A stretch of DNA of 64,000 nucleotides, taken from assembly GCF_007990225.1 (NCBI RefSeq), contig NZ_BJWF01000004.1, forward strand, positions 44,138 to 108,137, in the 5' to 3' direction. The position numbers and the translations under genes were made by a program. The DNA comes from Enterococcus villorum. Its GTDB lineage: Bacteria > Bacillota > Bacilli > Lactobacillales > Enterococcaceae. The notes below the pieces were generated by a model. That model was not told where the DNA came from and did not search any database. It was given only the letters and a program-made list of their open reading frames with translations. Below are positions 8,879 to 17,655 of the stretch, in pieces (position 1 is the stretch's first letter; each line of letters begins with the position of its first letter).

Positions 8879-10159
8879 TTATTGATTCCATGCATCTTGT
8901 AATTGCGTTACCGAGTTTTTGATTAATTTATCGGTGTCTTGATTTGTATTTGACAAGATATTTTCCATAATCGAACGCACTTCATTATAAGCAGGATCAG
9001 CATTTTCCACTACTGGTATGGAAAATAAGTCTGAAGTTGCTGCTTCTAAATGTTCTGGAACTTTTGTCTCTGTTGAATTTTTGTATTCATCACTTTCAAG
9101 AACAGATTCAACAACTGGCATGTAACCTGTCATATTTGCCCAGTAAAGTTGATTTTCTGGTTGTGCTAAAAATTTCATGTATTCAAAAGCTGCTGTACGT
9201 TGTTTTCCACTTGCACTACTGAACATGTAAATATCTGTTCCTTGTTGTAAATTGATTTTTTCTGGACGTGGAGCAACGTCGTATTCAAATTTTCCTTCTG
9301 TATCTTTCTTTACATAGCCTTCTCCAGCAATTGATCCAATAAACATCGCGACTTGTTCATTTGCAAAAGGACCAGATAAGTATTTATCAGAACCTGCCAT
9401 TCGGAAGTAGCCGTCTCTGACCCCATCTGCATAATAGTTGATCACTTCTTGTGATTCTTTGCTATCAAATGACAATTTTTGATCAAAATTAATCCCTTTA
9501 TTTTTCATCCCAATCGCATAATAGTTGTTTAAAGAATCAAATCCTGCACCAACTACTTTTCCATCTGATTTTTCAAAAATCGTTTTTGAAGCTGTCTTTA
9601 ATTCATCCAACGTCGTAGGAACTTCTACACCATATTTTTTTAGTAAATCAGCATTATAAAAGAGCATTTCGGTCGACTTATTGAAGGGAATTCCATACTG
9701 TTTACCATCGATCTTCGCCCCATCTAATAGTGCACTGCGAATCTCTTCTTGATCGTTCCAACCAATTGTTTCATTCTTGATATATGGGTCTAAATCAACC
9801 AACATCTCATCTTGCGCTGCACTCCACAGCCATCCGGGATAAGCTTGGGTAATTGTTGGCAAATCTTTTGGTGAAGGCAAAGTCGAATTGATTTTTGCTT
9901 GTAGGTCAGAATATTGAGATTGATTTTGTAATTCTACTTTGATCGTAGGATTTTCTTTCATAAAATCATTCGTTAATTTGGTCAACGCTTCTTCTTGCGC
10001 ACCATTCATCGCATGCCAGAAATTGATGGTTGTATCTTCTTTTAATTCTGTGACAATTTCTGAGCTTGAACTATCCACTTTATCATTCTTTCCACAAGCA
10101 CTTAAAGCCAATACTGCCGCTGTAGCCAAAAACACTGAAGCCCATTTTTTCATCATCAT
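8879..10159 (-). CDS. ABC transporter solute-binding lipoprotein (family 1, UgpB-like)
   Basis: About 426 residues. The start at 10159 (MMMKKW) is preferred because an AGGAG lies upstream of it and it gives a normal lipoprotein signal peptide ending in LSAC. An ATG ten codons upstream overlaps the preceding stop by four bases and is the alternative. The mature protein has the family 1 extracellular solute-binding fold, with TINFWHAMNGAQEEAL and GIPFNKSTEMLFYN typical of UgpB and maltose-type receptors. It captures the substrate outside the membrane for the two permeases encoded upstream. Its position after the MBL hydrolase rather than next to the permeases is unusual. The ligand is unknown; glycerophosphoryl compounds or oligosaccharides are both possible. 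Confidence 0.9.
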   Translation of the reverse strand: MMMKKWASVFLATAAVLALSACGKNDKVDSSSSEIVTELKEDTTINFWHAMNGAQEEALTKLTNDFMKENPTIKVELQNQSQYSDLQAKINSTLPSPKDLPTITQAYPGWLWSAAQDEMLVDLDPYIKNETIGWNDQEEIRSALLDGAKIDGKQYGIPFNKSTEMLFYNADLLKKYGVEVPTTLDELKTASKTIFEKSDGKVVGAGFDSLNNYYAIGMKNKGINFDQKLSFDSKESQEVINYYADGVRDGYFRMAGSDKYLSGPFANEQVAMFIGSIAGEGYVKKDTEGKFEYDVAPRPEKINLQQGTDIYMFSSASGKQRTAAFEYMKFLAQPENQLYWANMTGYMPVVESVLESDEYKNSTETKVPEHLEAATSDLFSIPVVENADPAYNEVRSIMENILSNTNQDTDKLIKNSVTQLQDAWNQ

Positions 10160-10185
10160 TTTATTTTTTACGCTCCTTTTTCTCT

Positions 10186-11487
10186 TCATAAAATAATTTG
10201 ATCGCCACGTTTTGGTAAAATTCTTTCCCCATAAGGATTTTCTAACTTTTCAGGTTTTAACGTATGAATTGGAACGAGCAATTTCGGTTGTATCTTATCA
10301 ATAATTGTTCCTAAATCTTCTGGAAAGGCATGACCAGAAAGAGACAACCGAACAAATTCAATTTGCTTTTCTTCTAAAAGCTGTAAGAAGACAGCATACT
10401 GTGGATCAAAATCGCCTAATGGTTGTGCATCACTATGAATATATAAACCTCCTCCTTGTAAATTTTCTATATTATCAACAACTTGCCAAACAAAATTAGT
10501 TCGGTCGTTGCGTAAAACCTCATAGGAATATTCTAGTTCTGGTTGAAGAATAGGAAGAACTGGATTTTTTGGTAAGTAGTAATAAGGAACATCTATTCCT
10601 AAAACTTCTTTCATCAAAGCAGCCATATTTGCTTCTAAAACCAGCGTTCTTGGCGAATGTTTGACCAACATTTCAAAGCGTTTCACATTTGCTGGATAAC
10701 CATTAAATGTTATTTGACGCTTGGGGTGTTGTTTCACTAATTGACAAAAAGCCTCTACTAATTCTTTTTCTGACGTTACTTTTATTTGATTGTCTTCTTG
10801 CTGTTTCTCAGGAAAACTAATGCTAACACCTTCCATCATCAGTAAATCAGCATGAAAAGCCTTTTTACAAAAATTTTCCGTTAACTGGCGATCATAACCA
10901 TGAAGTCTCAAATCTCCTGTATAAGCAATCGTATGCTCAGGTGTATGAATCAACAAAGCAGCAGCACCATAGGCATCATGATCAACTGGAATAATCTCTA
11001 CCTTAATTTCTCCTACTTGGACTGTATCAAATGGTTCAAGTCCAATCATTTCTCGCACAAATCCCTTCTTCTCAAAGGGGGACGAAATTAAGAAATCCCC
11101 ATTTTTGTGAAGGGAATGCAAGATTTTTTTTGTGTCATCTAATATGTATAAAGGAATCGCTGGATCAAGGTAATTGATCATTTTCGAATGGTCTAAGTGT
11201 GCATGAGACAGAAAAACCGCCGTATGTTGAACTTTTTTCGTTGTTTCTTCTTGAATTAGATCGTTAGTATTACTCAAACGTTTATCGTAAATACCATTCA
11301 AATGAGGAATTAACCGATGATCCAATAACGTTCTTAAAGATTCGTCTACTAAATCTAATTCGGGGCGATACTCTGTTCCAAAATCAAAAAAAACATGGGC
11401 ATCGCGATAAGCAACTTCAATAATCGTTCCGCCAATCGTTAAAATCCCGCTGTGGAAAGTGATCACTGTTTTATCCTTTGATACCAT
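10186..11487 (-). CDS. MBL-fold metallo-hydrolase (RNase J / beta-CASP-like)
   Basis: A 433-residue metallo-beta-lactamase-fold protein. The motif SHAHLDH (near residue 94), a later histidine in VDHDAYG, the metal-bridging Asp in YTGDLRLHG and a terminal IHT are the expected two-zinc ligands. The layout resembles the beta-CASP/RNase J-like branch, but it is shorter than RNase J. It overlaps the upstream permease by 17 bases and meets the lipoprotein gene, so it is translated within the ABC operon. Being inside a nutrient-import operon suggests a phosphodiesterase or lactonase role on the imported molecule rather than RNA processing. That is inference. No signal peptide is seen. Confidence 0.82.
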   Translation of the reverse strand: MVSKDKTVITFHSGILTIGGTIIEVAYRDAHVFFDFGTEYRPELDLVDESLRTLLDHRLIPHLNGIYDKRLSNTNDLIQEETTKKVQHTAVFLSHAHLDHSKMINYLDPAIPLYILDDTKKILHSLHKNGDFLISSPFEKKGFVREMIGLEPFDTVQVGEIKVEIIPVDHDAYGAAALLIHTPEHTIAYTGDLRLHGYDRQLTENFCKKAFHADLLMMEGVSISFPEKQQEDNQIKVTSEKELVEAFCQLVKQHPKRQITFNGYPANVKRFEMLVKHSPRTLVLEANMAALMKEVLGIDVPYYYLPKNPVLPILQPELEYSYEVLRNDRTNFVWQVVDNIENLQGGGLYIHSDAQPLGDFDPQYAVFLQLLEEKQIEFVRLSLSGHAFPEDLGTIIDKIQPKLLVPIHTLKPEKLENPYGERILPKRGDQIIL

Positions 11488-12289
11488 TCTTTGCCACTCC
11501 TCGTATAATTTCTTTTCTAAACACTAAATAAATAATCAAAATAGGAAGAACCGTTAGCGTGGCTGCGGCCATTTGTAAATGAACATCACTCCCACTTTCA
11601 GATGTAAACGCAGCTAATCCATTATTTAACAATCGATATTTTTTCTCATTCGTTACAAGCAATGGCCACAAAAATGAATTCCAACTTGAAATAAATGTTA
11701 AGATTCCTACAGTTACTAGGGCAGGTTTAGACATAGGCACTAAAATTTTCCAAATATATTCTAAATCGCTAGCTCCATCAATTTTGGCTGCTTTATAAAA
11801 AGTACTAGAAATACTCTTCAAATAACCGTTTAAATAGTAAATGTAAAAAATACTTGTTAAAAAAGGAATGATCAATGCACTATAACTATTCAGTAACCCC
11901 ATACGTGAAATCGTATTGTAATTTGTAAATATAATTGATTCATAAGGTACCATCAATAAAGAGATCATGACACCGATAATGAACTTTTTAAAACGAAATT
12001 CTAGGCTTGTTAATGCAAATGCAGCTAAAACAGAAGTAATCACGGTAGCGATCGTCGTCACTAATGAAACGAAGACAGTATTCAAGAAATAGCGTAAAAA
12101 TGGCGCTTTTTCAAATACTTGAACGTAATTCTCCCACCGAAAAGATTCTGGAATAAACGTTGGCGGAATACTCGTTGCTTCACTGTAAGTCATCAACCCA
12201 GCTAAAATCATATAAATAAATGGGAAGAGCGTAATCACTCCTAAAATACCGATAAAAATCAATGAAAGCACTGTCATAAGTTTCTTCAT
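11471..12289 (-). CDS. ABC sugar permease, UgpE/MalG type
   Basis: A 272-residue inner-membrane permease with six predicted membrane segments. The cytoplasmic EAA loop is visible as YKAAKIDGASDLEYIWKILVPMSKPAL, in short the EAA-x3-G pattern that docks with the ATPase. The ending YLVFRKEIIRGVAKNGIKG is typical of MalG/UgpE-type proteins. It overlaps the UgpA-like gene by four bases upstream and the MBL gene by 17 bases downstream, so translation is coupled. With its partner permease it forms the channel for the substrate delivered by the lipoprotein. Confidence 0.9.
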   Translation of the reverse strand: MKKLMTVLSLIFIGILGVITLFPFIYMILAGLMTYSEATSIPPTFIPESFRWENYVQVFEKAPFLRYFLNTVFVSLVTTIATVITSVLAAFALTSLEFRFKKFIIGVMISLLMVPYESIIFTNYNTISRMGLLNSYSALIIPFLTSIFYIYYLNGYLKSISSTFYKAAKIDGASDLEYIWKILVPMSKPALVTVGILTFISSWNSFLWPLLVTNEKKYRLLNNGLAAFTSESGSDVHLQMAAATLTVLPILIIYLVFRKEIIRGVAKNGIKG

Positions 12290-13173
12290 CCTCTTCTCCC
12301 CACTTTCTTCAACAATTGATTTTGAATAAAGGTGATCAATAAAATGACAAAGAATAAAATAACAGTTGCAGCCATTGCAATTCCCGGTCTACCAGCAATA
12401 TGAAATTTATCATAAATATAAAATACTGCGGTTGTGGCACTCTTGGCGATTCCCGGTTGACCACCAAACAACGCATAGACTTGTGTATAAACTTTAAAAG
12501 CACCAATAAGATTGACTGTCAATAAAAAGGTGATGGTTGGCACAAGTTGTGGAAAGGTGATTCTACTGAAGATTTCCCAAGCATCCGCTCCGAACATCCG
12601 AGCAATTTTATAATGTTCTTCATCAATATTTCTTAATCCTGCCAGTAAAATAATGATGTTAAAAGCTAAACTCGTCCAAACACCAAAAATGATCAATGTC
12701 GTCATACTCATTGAGACATTATCTAACCAATTGATTGATTCAAATCCAAAAAAATTCAAGAAATAATTGACGATCCCGTAAGACCCATTAAAAAAATAAC
12801 GAAAAACAATCCCAATGGCGATCGTACTAGTTACATAAGGCATGAAAAATATAGTTTCAAAGAAAGTTTTGTGTTTTACTTTTTCAAAAATCACCCAAGC
12901 AATCCCCAATGAAAGAAGTAACGAAATAGGGACAACCGTAAAAGCAAACAGTGCTGTGTTCCGTAAAGCTTTCATAAACACTGGATCCGATAGCACACGT
13001 TGATAATTTTCAATTCCCGCAAATTGCTGATTAATCAAAGAACCTTTTTGAAAACTCATGGCTAAAGAACGAAATAATGGGTAAATACTGAATAAAACAA
13101 TAATGACCAAAGACGGCAATAAAAAGAACCAAGCTTTTGGTTGATTTTCTGGATGGTATGCTTTTTTTAACAT
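12286..13173 (-). CDS. ABC sugar permease, UgpA/MalF type
   Basis: A 295-residue permease with six predicted membrane segments and the EAA loop RMFGADAWEIFSRITFPQL. It is the first of the permease pair and partners the UgpE-like protein. It begins in the last codon region of the ATPase gene and overlaps the next gene by four bases, a tightly packed operon order (ATPase, permease, permease, hydrolase, receptor, phosphoesterase). Family assignment is firm; the transported molecule is not shown by the sequence. Confidence 0.9.
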   Translation of the reverse strand: MLKKAYHPENQPKAWFFLLPSLVIIVLFSIYPLFRSLAMSFQKGSLINQQFAGIENYQRVLSDPVFMKALRNTALFAFTVVPISLLLSLGIAWVIFEKVKHKTFFETIFFMPYVTSTIAIGIVFRYFFNGSYGIVNYFLNFFGFESINWLDNVSMSMTTLIIFGVWTSLAFNIIILLAGLRNIDEEHYKIARMFGADAWEIFSRITFPQLVPTITFLLTVNLIGAFKVYTQVYALFGGQPGIAKSATTAVFYIYDKFHIAGRPGIAMAATVILFFVILLITFIQNQLLKKVGRRG

Positions 13174-14243
13174 CAGTACACACGCTCCCCTTTGTCATCA
13201 AAGATAAACATCTTTTTATATTGAAAATCAAATGAGAATACTGCACCTTCTTCCATCATTTCTTCAATAGCAACAATGGATTTCAAGCGTTTAGAAGCAA
13301 GCATAAAGTTTAAAATTTGTTCACGCCCGATTAATTCAATACCAGAAATTTTTGCTTCAAATAGCCCCTGGTTAGTAGGAAAAACATCTTCTGGACGGAT
13401 TCCTAATACATAGTGACCGTCAGCTAACGATTTTTTTAATCTGGTTGTATCAAGTGTTGATAGCGGAAATTCAAATTCAGAATGAATGATCTTCCCGTTT
13501 ACGACTTCAATCGGCAATGTATTTATAATGGGATTTCCAATAAAATTGGCAACAAATAGATTGGCTGGATCCAAATACAAATTTTGTGGGATATCATTTT
13601 GTTGAATGATACCTTCATTTAGTAAAATAATTTTATCACTGATAGAAAGGGCCTCTTCTTGATCATGAGTAACAAAAATCGTTGTGATTCCTACTTCTTT
13701 TACCAAGCGTCGGATTTCTTCACGAATTTTCAATCTTAAACGTGCATCTAAATTACTCAATGGTTCATCTAGTAACAACACTTCTGGTTTTTGGACTAAA
13801 GCACGAGTGATCGCCACACGTTGTTGTTGACCACCTGATAAAGTTCCTGGTTTTTTGTCTTGCAGTTCTTCAATATTGGTTAATTTCATGTATTCTTGAG
13901 AAATTTTTTTTGCTTCTGCTTTTTTAATCTTATTTTCTCCAACTGGTAGAGGGAACATGATATTTTCTAAAACAGTCATATGGGGATACAACGCATAATT
14001 TTGAAAAACAAAACCAATATTACGATCTTTCGGTTCAGTTCGTACGACCGATTCTCCATTAAAACGAATATCTCCATGACTGGGACTTAATAAACCCGCA
14101 ATCAAATTTAAAATGGTTGATTTTCCACAGCCACTGGGACCTAGCAAACAAACAAGATCTCCTTTTTCAATTTGAAAATCAACTGATTTTAGTGCTTCAA
14201 ATCCATTATCGAATACTTTTTTCAGATCGATAACCTCAATCAT
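13173..14243 (-). CDS. ABC transporter ATPase, UgpC/MsmK type
   Basis: A 356-residue ATPase of the carbohydrate-uptake class. Visible motifs are Walker A GPSGCGKST, Q-loop FQNYALYPHMTV, signature LSGGQQQR, Walker B VLLLDEPLSNLD and the H-loop THDQEEA. A C-terminal regulatory TOBE/OB domain follows from about residue 235, as in MalK and MsmK. It is the first gene of the importer operon, which is itself uncommon, because in many Firmicutes this ATPase is encoded elsewhere and shared. A dedicated ATPase suggests this system is self-contained. Candidate cre-like sites lie in the 370-base upstream region. Confidence 0.92.
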   Translation of the reverse strand: MIEVIDLKKVFDNGFEALKSVDFQIEKGDLVCLLGPSGCGKSTILNLIAGLLSPSHGDIRFNGESVVRTEPKDRNIGFVFQNYALYPHMTVLENIMFPLPVGENKIKKAEAKKISQEYMKLTNIEELQDKKPGTLSGGQQQRVAITRALVQKPEVLLLDEPLSNLDARLRLKIREEIRRLVKEVGITTIFVTHDQEEALSISDKIILLNEGIIQQNDIPQNLYLDPANLFVANFIGNPIINTLPIEVVNGKIIHSEFEFPLSTLDTTRLKKSLADGHYVLGIRPEDVFPTNQGLFEAKISGIELIGREQILNFMLASKRLKSIVAIEEMMEEGAVFSFDFQYKKMFIFDDKGERVY

Positions 14244-14523
14244 TTTTCCTAGCCCCTCACATAATATAATTTCTTTTTATAGGTATTGACGAATATTGCT
14301 CTCAAACCAATGTTAATGTTTCGATGTGTAGATTGGTTTAATTCTGTGTAAATATCTTGAAAAGAAATACAACTAGTTTATGGTTTAGCTCCTCCCTTCA
14401 AATTATAACGTTCGTATTTTAAAGTTTTAAAAACGATTACAATTGATTTTTTCGAATAAAATAAAGCAAAAAGCATATTTACTTAATAAAGATATCAAAT
14501 AACATTCCTTATTTATATATATT

Positions 14524-14538
14524 TCAGAGCGTTTTCAT
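14524..14538 (-). promoter_or_regulatory. Candidate cre (CcpA) site upstream of the ABC operon
   Basis: On the minus strand TGAAAACGCTCTGA matches the cre consensus TGNAANCGNWNNCW except at one late position. A second, weaker match sits near 14430 in the same 370-base leader. Both lie between the GH1 terminator and the ATPase gene, so carbon catabolite control of the importer is plausible. Confidence 0.4.
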
Positions 14539-14565
14539 TGTATTCTAATTTTAGTAAAAATAAAA

Positions 14566-14612
14566 AGTTTTACCTATTCATTTGGATAAACCAATAGGTA
14601 AAACTTTTAGAC
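14566..14612 (-). terminator. Terminator of the GH1 gene
   Basis: AAAAGTTTTACCTATT and AATAGGTAAAACTTTT form a long stem with a short loop directly after the GH1 stop codon at 14614. T-rich flanks on both sides make it a strong intrinsic terminator. Confidence 0.85.
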
Positions 14613-14613
14613 T

Positions 14614-16011
14614 TTATATGACTAGTTCATTTGTATCCGATAGATTCTTGAACCAATGACCAGACTTTTTGATGGTACGCTTGCCATCATTTGATAAATC
14701 AACAGAAATAAATCCATAGCGATTTTTGTAAGCATTGGTCCAGGACCAATTATCCATACATGTCCACATATGGTAGCCTAGACAATTCGCACCTTCTTCA
14801 ATTGCTTGATGAACATATTTTAAATGTTCTTGAACAAATTCGATTCGGTAATCATCATGTATCATTCCATCTTCTTGAATAAAACGAGCTTCATTTTCGA
14901 CACCCATCCCATTTTCTGAAATGAAACAATCAATATTGCCGTAATTATCACGGACATTAATCAAGATATCATATATCCCTTTTTCATAAATTTCCCAACC
15001 ACGATAAGGATTCATTTTGCGTCCAGGCATAGCGTAATTGTCAAAATAATCTTCTGGCATGGGCCCGTTTTCTTTATCAACTGGCGTTTCTTTTGCTTTG
15101 ATTCTTCTTGGTTGATAATAATTGATACCTAGCAGATCAATGGTATTTTCTTTAATGATCGTCAAATCCCCATCTTTCACATCAGGCATCATATCCAATT
15201 CTTTGACAATAGCGATTAATTCTTGTGGGAACTCGCCTTTGACTGCCGGATCAAGAAAAGAACGATTGAAAAAGGCATCAGCAATCAATGCTGCTTTTAC
15301 ATCTTCAGGGTTATTTTCATCTCTAGGGTAACTTGGTGTTAAATTCAAAATAATGCCAATTTGTCCCTCTAAATTCATGGCATGATACGCTTTGATTGCT
15401 AAGGCAGAAGCTAGTGCTTCATGATACCCCACTTGAATTGCTTGTTTCATATCTGATTCTTCTGGATAATGCCAGCGGTAAAGATACCCTGCTTCCACTG
15501 GAACAATCGGCTCGTTATGAGTAAACCATTTCTTGATTTTCTTACCAAATAATTCAAAACAAATTTTTGCATAGCGTTCATAAGCATCAACTGTTTCCCG
15601 ATTCAGCCACCCGCCTTTTTCTTGAAGAGGCATCGGCATATCGAAGTGATATAAATTAACGAACGGCTCAATCCCATTGTTAATCAATTCATCAAAATAA
15701 TCATGGTAAAACGCCACAGCTTTTTGATTAACTTCACCCGTACCATCTGGGATTAAACGACTCCACTGGATCGAAGTCCGAAAGCTATTATGTCCAGTCT
15801 GTTTCATTAATTGAACGTCTTCTTTATATTTCGTATACACTTGTGAAGTTTTTCCTGGTCCTACTTGATCAAAGAATTTCTCAGGTTCTTTACTAAACCA
15901 ATAATCAAAAATATTTTCCCCTTTGCCATCGCCAGAAACCCGTCCTTCGGTTTGTGGTCCACTTGCTGCTGATCCCCACCAAAAATTTTCGGGAAATAGA
16001 TAATTTGTCAT
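14614..16011 (-). CDS. Glycoside hydrolase family 1 (beta-glucosidase / 6-phospho-beta-glycosidase)
   Basis: A 465-residue cytoplasmic GH1 enzyme. The acid/base Glu is in THNEP and the nucleophile Glu in ISENGMG. The aglycone/phosphate loop reads SWTNAYKNRYGF. Compared with the LacG-type 6-phospho-galactosidase pattern SWSNGYEKRYG it keeps the Ser and Tyr, but has Asn at the Lys that grips the phosphate and a Lys one position earlier. It may therefore accept phosphorylated or plain substrates. It has no PTS beside it; the neighbour is the ABC importer, whose sugars would arrive unphosphorylated. A cre-like site lies about 75-85 bases upstream, so glucose repression is likely. The terminator shows it is not in the ABC transcript. 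Confidence 0.88.
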   Translation of the reverse strand: MTNYLFPENFWWGSAASGPQTEGRVSGDGKGENIFDYWFSKEPEKFFDQVGPGKTSQVYTKYKEDVQLMKQTGHNSFRTSIQWSRLIPDGTGEVNQKAVAFYHDYFDELINNGIEPFVNLYHFDMPMPLQEKGGWLNRETVDAYERYAKICFELFGKKIKKWFTHNEPIVPVEAGYLYRWHYPEESDMKQAIQVGYHEALASALAIKAYHAMNLEGQIGIILNLTPSYPRDENNPEDVKAALIADAFFNRSFLDPAVKGEFPQELIAIVKELDMMPDVKDGDLTIIKENTIDLLGINYYQPRRIKAKETPVDKENGPMPEDYFDNYAMPGRKMNPYRGWEIYEKGIYDILINVRDNYGNIDCFISENGMGVENEARFIQEDGMIHDDYRIEFVQEHLKYVHQAIEEGANCLGYHMWTCMDNWSWTNAYKNRYGFISVDLSNDGKRTIKKSGHWFKNLSDTNELVI

Positions 16012-16083
16012 AATTGCACCTTCTTTTCAGTCTTTCGGTTGATTTGTTTTCAGCCATTTTTTTAGTTGGTTCCTCATCAATAT

Positions 16084-16097
16084 AGCAAACGTTTTCT
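16084..16097 (-). promoter_or_regulatory. Candidate cre site upstream of the GH1 gene
   Basis: The minus strand reads AGAAAACGTTTGCT, matching TGNAANCGNWNNCW at all positions except the first. It lies in the promoter region 70-90 bases before the GH1 start, a usual place for CcpA repression. Nothing else stands out between 16012 and 16425. Confidence 0.5.
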
Positions 16098-16425
16098 CGA
16101 TATACAAGACTATTTAGAAACCGTTTTTTTATTTAGCCATTATTCTTTTTATTTGCCATTTTTTCTAGGATTTTCTATTCATCAAATCATCCGAATAAAA
16201 GAGGAAAAGTTGACATTCAAAAAGAAATGAGCTTGAATAGAAGAGACATATTTACCTATACCAACATTCTTAGACTGAACCAACTATTCCAATTATCTAT
16301 ATGTACATTTCATCTATATGTATGTTGTTAGACATAGCAAAATCGATCACACAATCAAAGGCGAATACCTTTCAAAAGAAAACCCACATGTATTCTCGAC
16401 TGTGTCATAAAATGGAGGAAATATT

Positions 16426-16851
16426 TTGAAGAAATTAATCATCATGTTTATTTCACTTTTCAGCTGCTTCACTTTGTCTGGTTGCAGCCTGTTCACAAGC
16501 TCCGATCAAACAGCAGAACAAACAACCGATTCATCTATTTTACAAGCAGAAAAATCGGATATCGTTAATAGTAATTATTCATTAAAAGTCCGCAAAGACA
16601 TGAATTTAGTTAGCGGACAAATCACTTTTACTGAAAACAAAATGGAATGGATACGCACGTATACACAAGAAGAAAAAGATACATCCAGCACTTCTCAAAA
16701 CAAAACAATCTTAACGGACATCAAAATAACTACCAAAGCAGACACCTATACCATTTCCGGTAAAGAAAACGGTCAAGAAGTAACCATTCCCTTTAAAAAA
16801 ATCGGAAACTACCGAATCGAAGACCCAGACGGAAACATTTATAGTTTGTAA
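16426..16851 (+). CDS. Small lipoprotein of unknown function
   Basis: A 141-residue lipoprotein starting at TTG (16426), chosen because GGAGG sits seven bases upstream. The signal peptide is a basic MKK, a hydrophobic core and the lipobox LSGC at about residues 17-20, so the Cys should be lipidated and the protein anchored outside the membrane. After a Ser/Thr-rich linker there is a compact domain of about 90 residues with alternating strands (VRKDMNLVSGQITFTENKMEW and following), which resembles small beta-rich lipoproteins. I do not recognise a named family. It is transcribed alone, and a hairpin repeat follows it directly and may act as its terminator. Confidence 0.75.
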   Translation: MKKLIIMFISLFSCFTLSGCSLFTSSDQTAEQTTDSSILQAEKSDIVNSNYSLKVRKDMNLVSGQITFTENKMEWIRTYTQEEKDTSSTSQNKTILTDIKITTKADTYTISGKENGQEVTIPFKKIGNYRIEDPDGNIYSL

Positions 16852-16854
16852 AAG

Positions 16855-16960
16855 GTTGTGACAGAGCCGGTTAACTCTGAGTAGTAAGGAAACGCCAGAG
16901 AAAATGGCTCTTTCATTTTTTCTGGCTTTGACTTACTACCGAAGAGTTGGCTCTGGAACA
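16855..16960. repeat. Dispersed hairpin repeat, copy 1
   Basis: A roughly 105-base imperfect palindrome starting GTTGTGACAGAGCCGG and ending GTTGGCTCTGGAACACC. The arms pair for about 28 bases (ACTCTGAGTAGTAAG against CTTACTACCGAAGAGT) around a nested GCCAGA/TCTGGC stem. The same outer edges occur in the copies at 16972 and 18290. Confidence 0.65.
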
Positions 16961-16971
16961 CCATGGATAAT

Positions 16972-17098
16972 GTTGTGAACAGCATGGTCTGCTTCAAGAA
17001 TTAAGAACGAAAATACGAAAATAGCTCCTCATATTTTTGGACTTAATTCCGTATAAGCAATGCTGGGAACACCGTGAATAAGGTTGTGACAGAAGCGT
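16972..17098. repeat. Dispersed hairpin repeat, copy 2 plus a truncated third edge
   Basis: A second palindrome (GTTGTGAACAGCATGG to GCTGGGAACACCGTG, 16972-17072) follows copy 1 almost head to tail. It carries the inner block AAAATAGCTCCTCATATTTTT shared with the 49.7-kb copy. A third left edge, GGTTGTGACAGAAGCG, starts at 17082 and is cut off where the IS3 fragment begins. Confidence 0.6.
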
Positions 17099-17132
17099 TT
17101 TAAAATAGCGAGCGAAGAAATGGAATCTTATA

Positions 17133-17270
17133 GTGGCTAAAGACGATTATGAATTTAAAAAAGCAGTAGTTGAAGCGTATTAGAACGGAAAAGATCGGTA
17201 TTTGACGATCGCTCGTCGTTATGGTATCTCATCTGATTCTACAGTAAAAGAAGTTAAAAGGTTTCTTTAA
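17133..17270 (+). pseudogene. IS3-family orfA (transposase helix-turn-helix) fragment
   Basis: From a GTG at 17133 the plus strand reads AKDDYEFKKAVVEAY, a TAG stop, then NGKDRYLTIARRYGISSDST and ends at 17270. This is the N-terminal helix-turn-helix of IS150/IS3-type OrfA proteins (YSxEFKxxVVxxYLxGxxSxxxIAxxYGI). It is broken by an internal stop and truncated, with no orfB nearby. It shows that an insertion sequence once sat here. Confidence 0.7.
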
Positions 17271-17345
17271 ATAATTGTTTTAAATATTCTTATTTTTGAT
17301 TATTCATGATTCCCCCTTCCATAAAATAAAAAAGAAGAGGAAGCG

Positions 17346-17386
17346 GATACGCCCCTCTTTAGAAAAGGCGTACCCTTTTCTATTCA
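17346..17386 (-). terminator. Hairpin downstream of the yoeB-like gene
   Basis: GGATACGCC and GGCGTACC, extended by A/T pairs, form a hairpin about 25 bases past the toxin stop codon. It is a plausible terminator for the antitoxin-toxin transcript, although the T run is interrupted. Confidence 0.5.
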
Positions 17387-17403
17387 ATCTTAAATTCTCT
17401 TGA

Positions 17404-17622
17404 TTAATTTAATCCTCGTTCATAATGCGACCATACAGACAGAATGGTCACCATTTTTGCTTCAGTATCTACGCTATACACTAATCGATGCTGTATGTTC
17501 ATTCTTCTTGAGTAATAGGGAACACCTACTAATTTTTCATAAGGCGGTGGTGTTTGAAAAGGATTTTCTCGAATCACCTTAATTAGTTCATCAAACTTTT
17601 TATGCAATCTCACTGATTTCAA
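17404..17622 (-). CDS. yoeB: YoeB/Txe-type mRNA interferase, N-terminus apparently frameshifted
   Basis: The readable frame gives 72 residues from a TTG at 17622. It contains the conserved YoeB core NPFQTPPPYEKL, YSRRMNIQHRLVY and SVWSHYE, which includes the usual catalytic Arg, His and Tyr. The first 15-18 residues expected for this family are not in this frame. They appear in another frame from a TTG at 17671 (GFTIEIKK), overlapping the yefM stop. The two frames meet at an A7 and A8 tract (17630-17653), so a one- or two-base slip in the homopolymer would join them. As it stands the toxin is probably inactive, or phase-variable if slippage is frequent. An active protein would be a ribosome-dependent RNase neutralised by the adjacent antitoxin. 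Confidence 0.65.
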   Translation of the reverse strand: MKSVRLHKKFDELIKVIRENPFQTPPPYEKLVGVPYYSRRMNIQHRLVYSVDTEAKMVTILSVWSHYERGLN

Positions 17623-17655
17623 CTTTGGTAAATTTTTTTTGCATTTTTTTAATCT

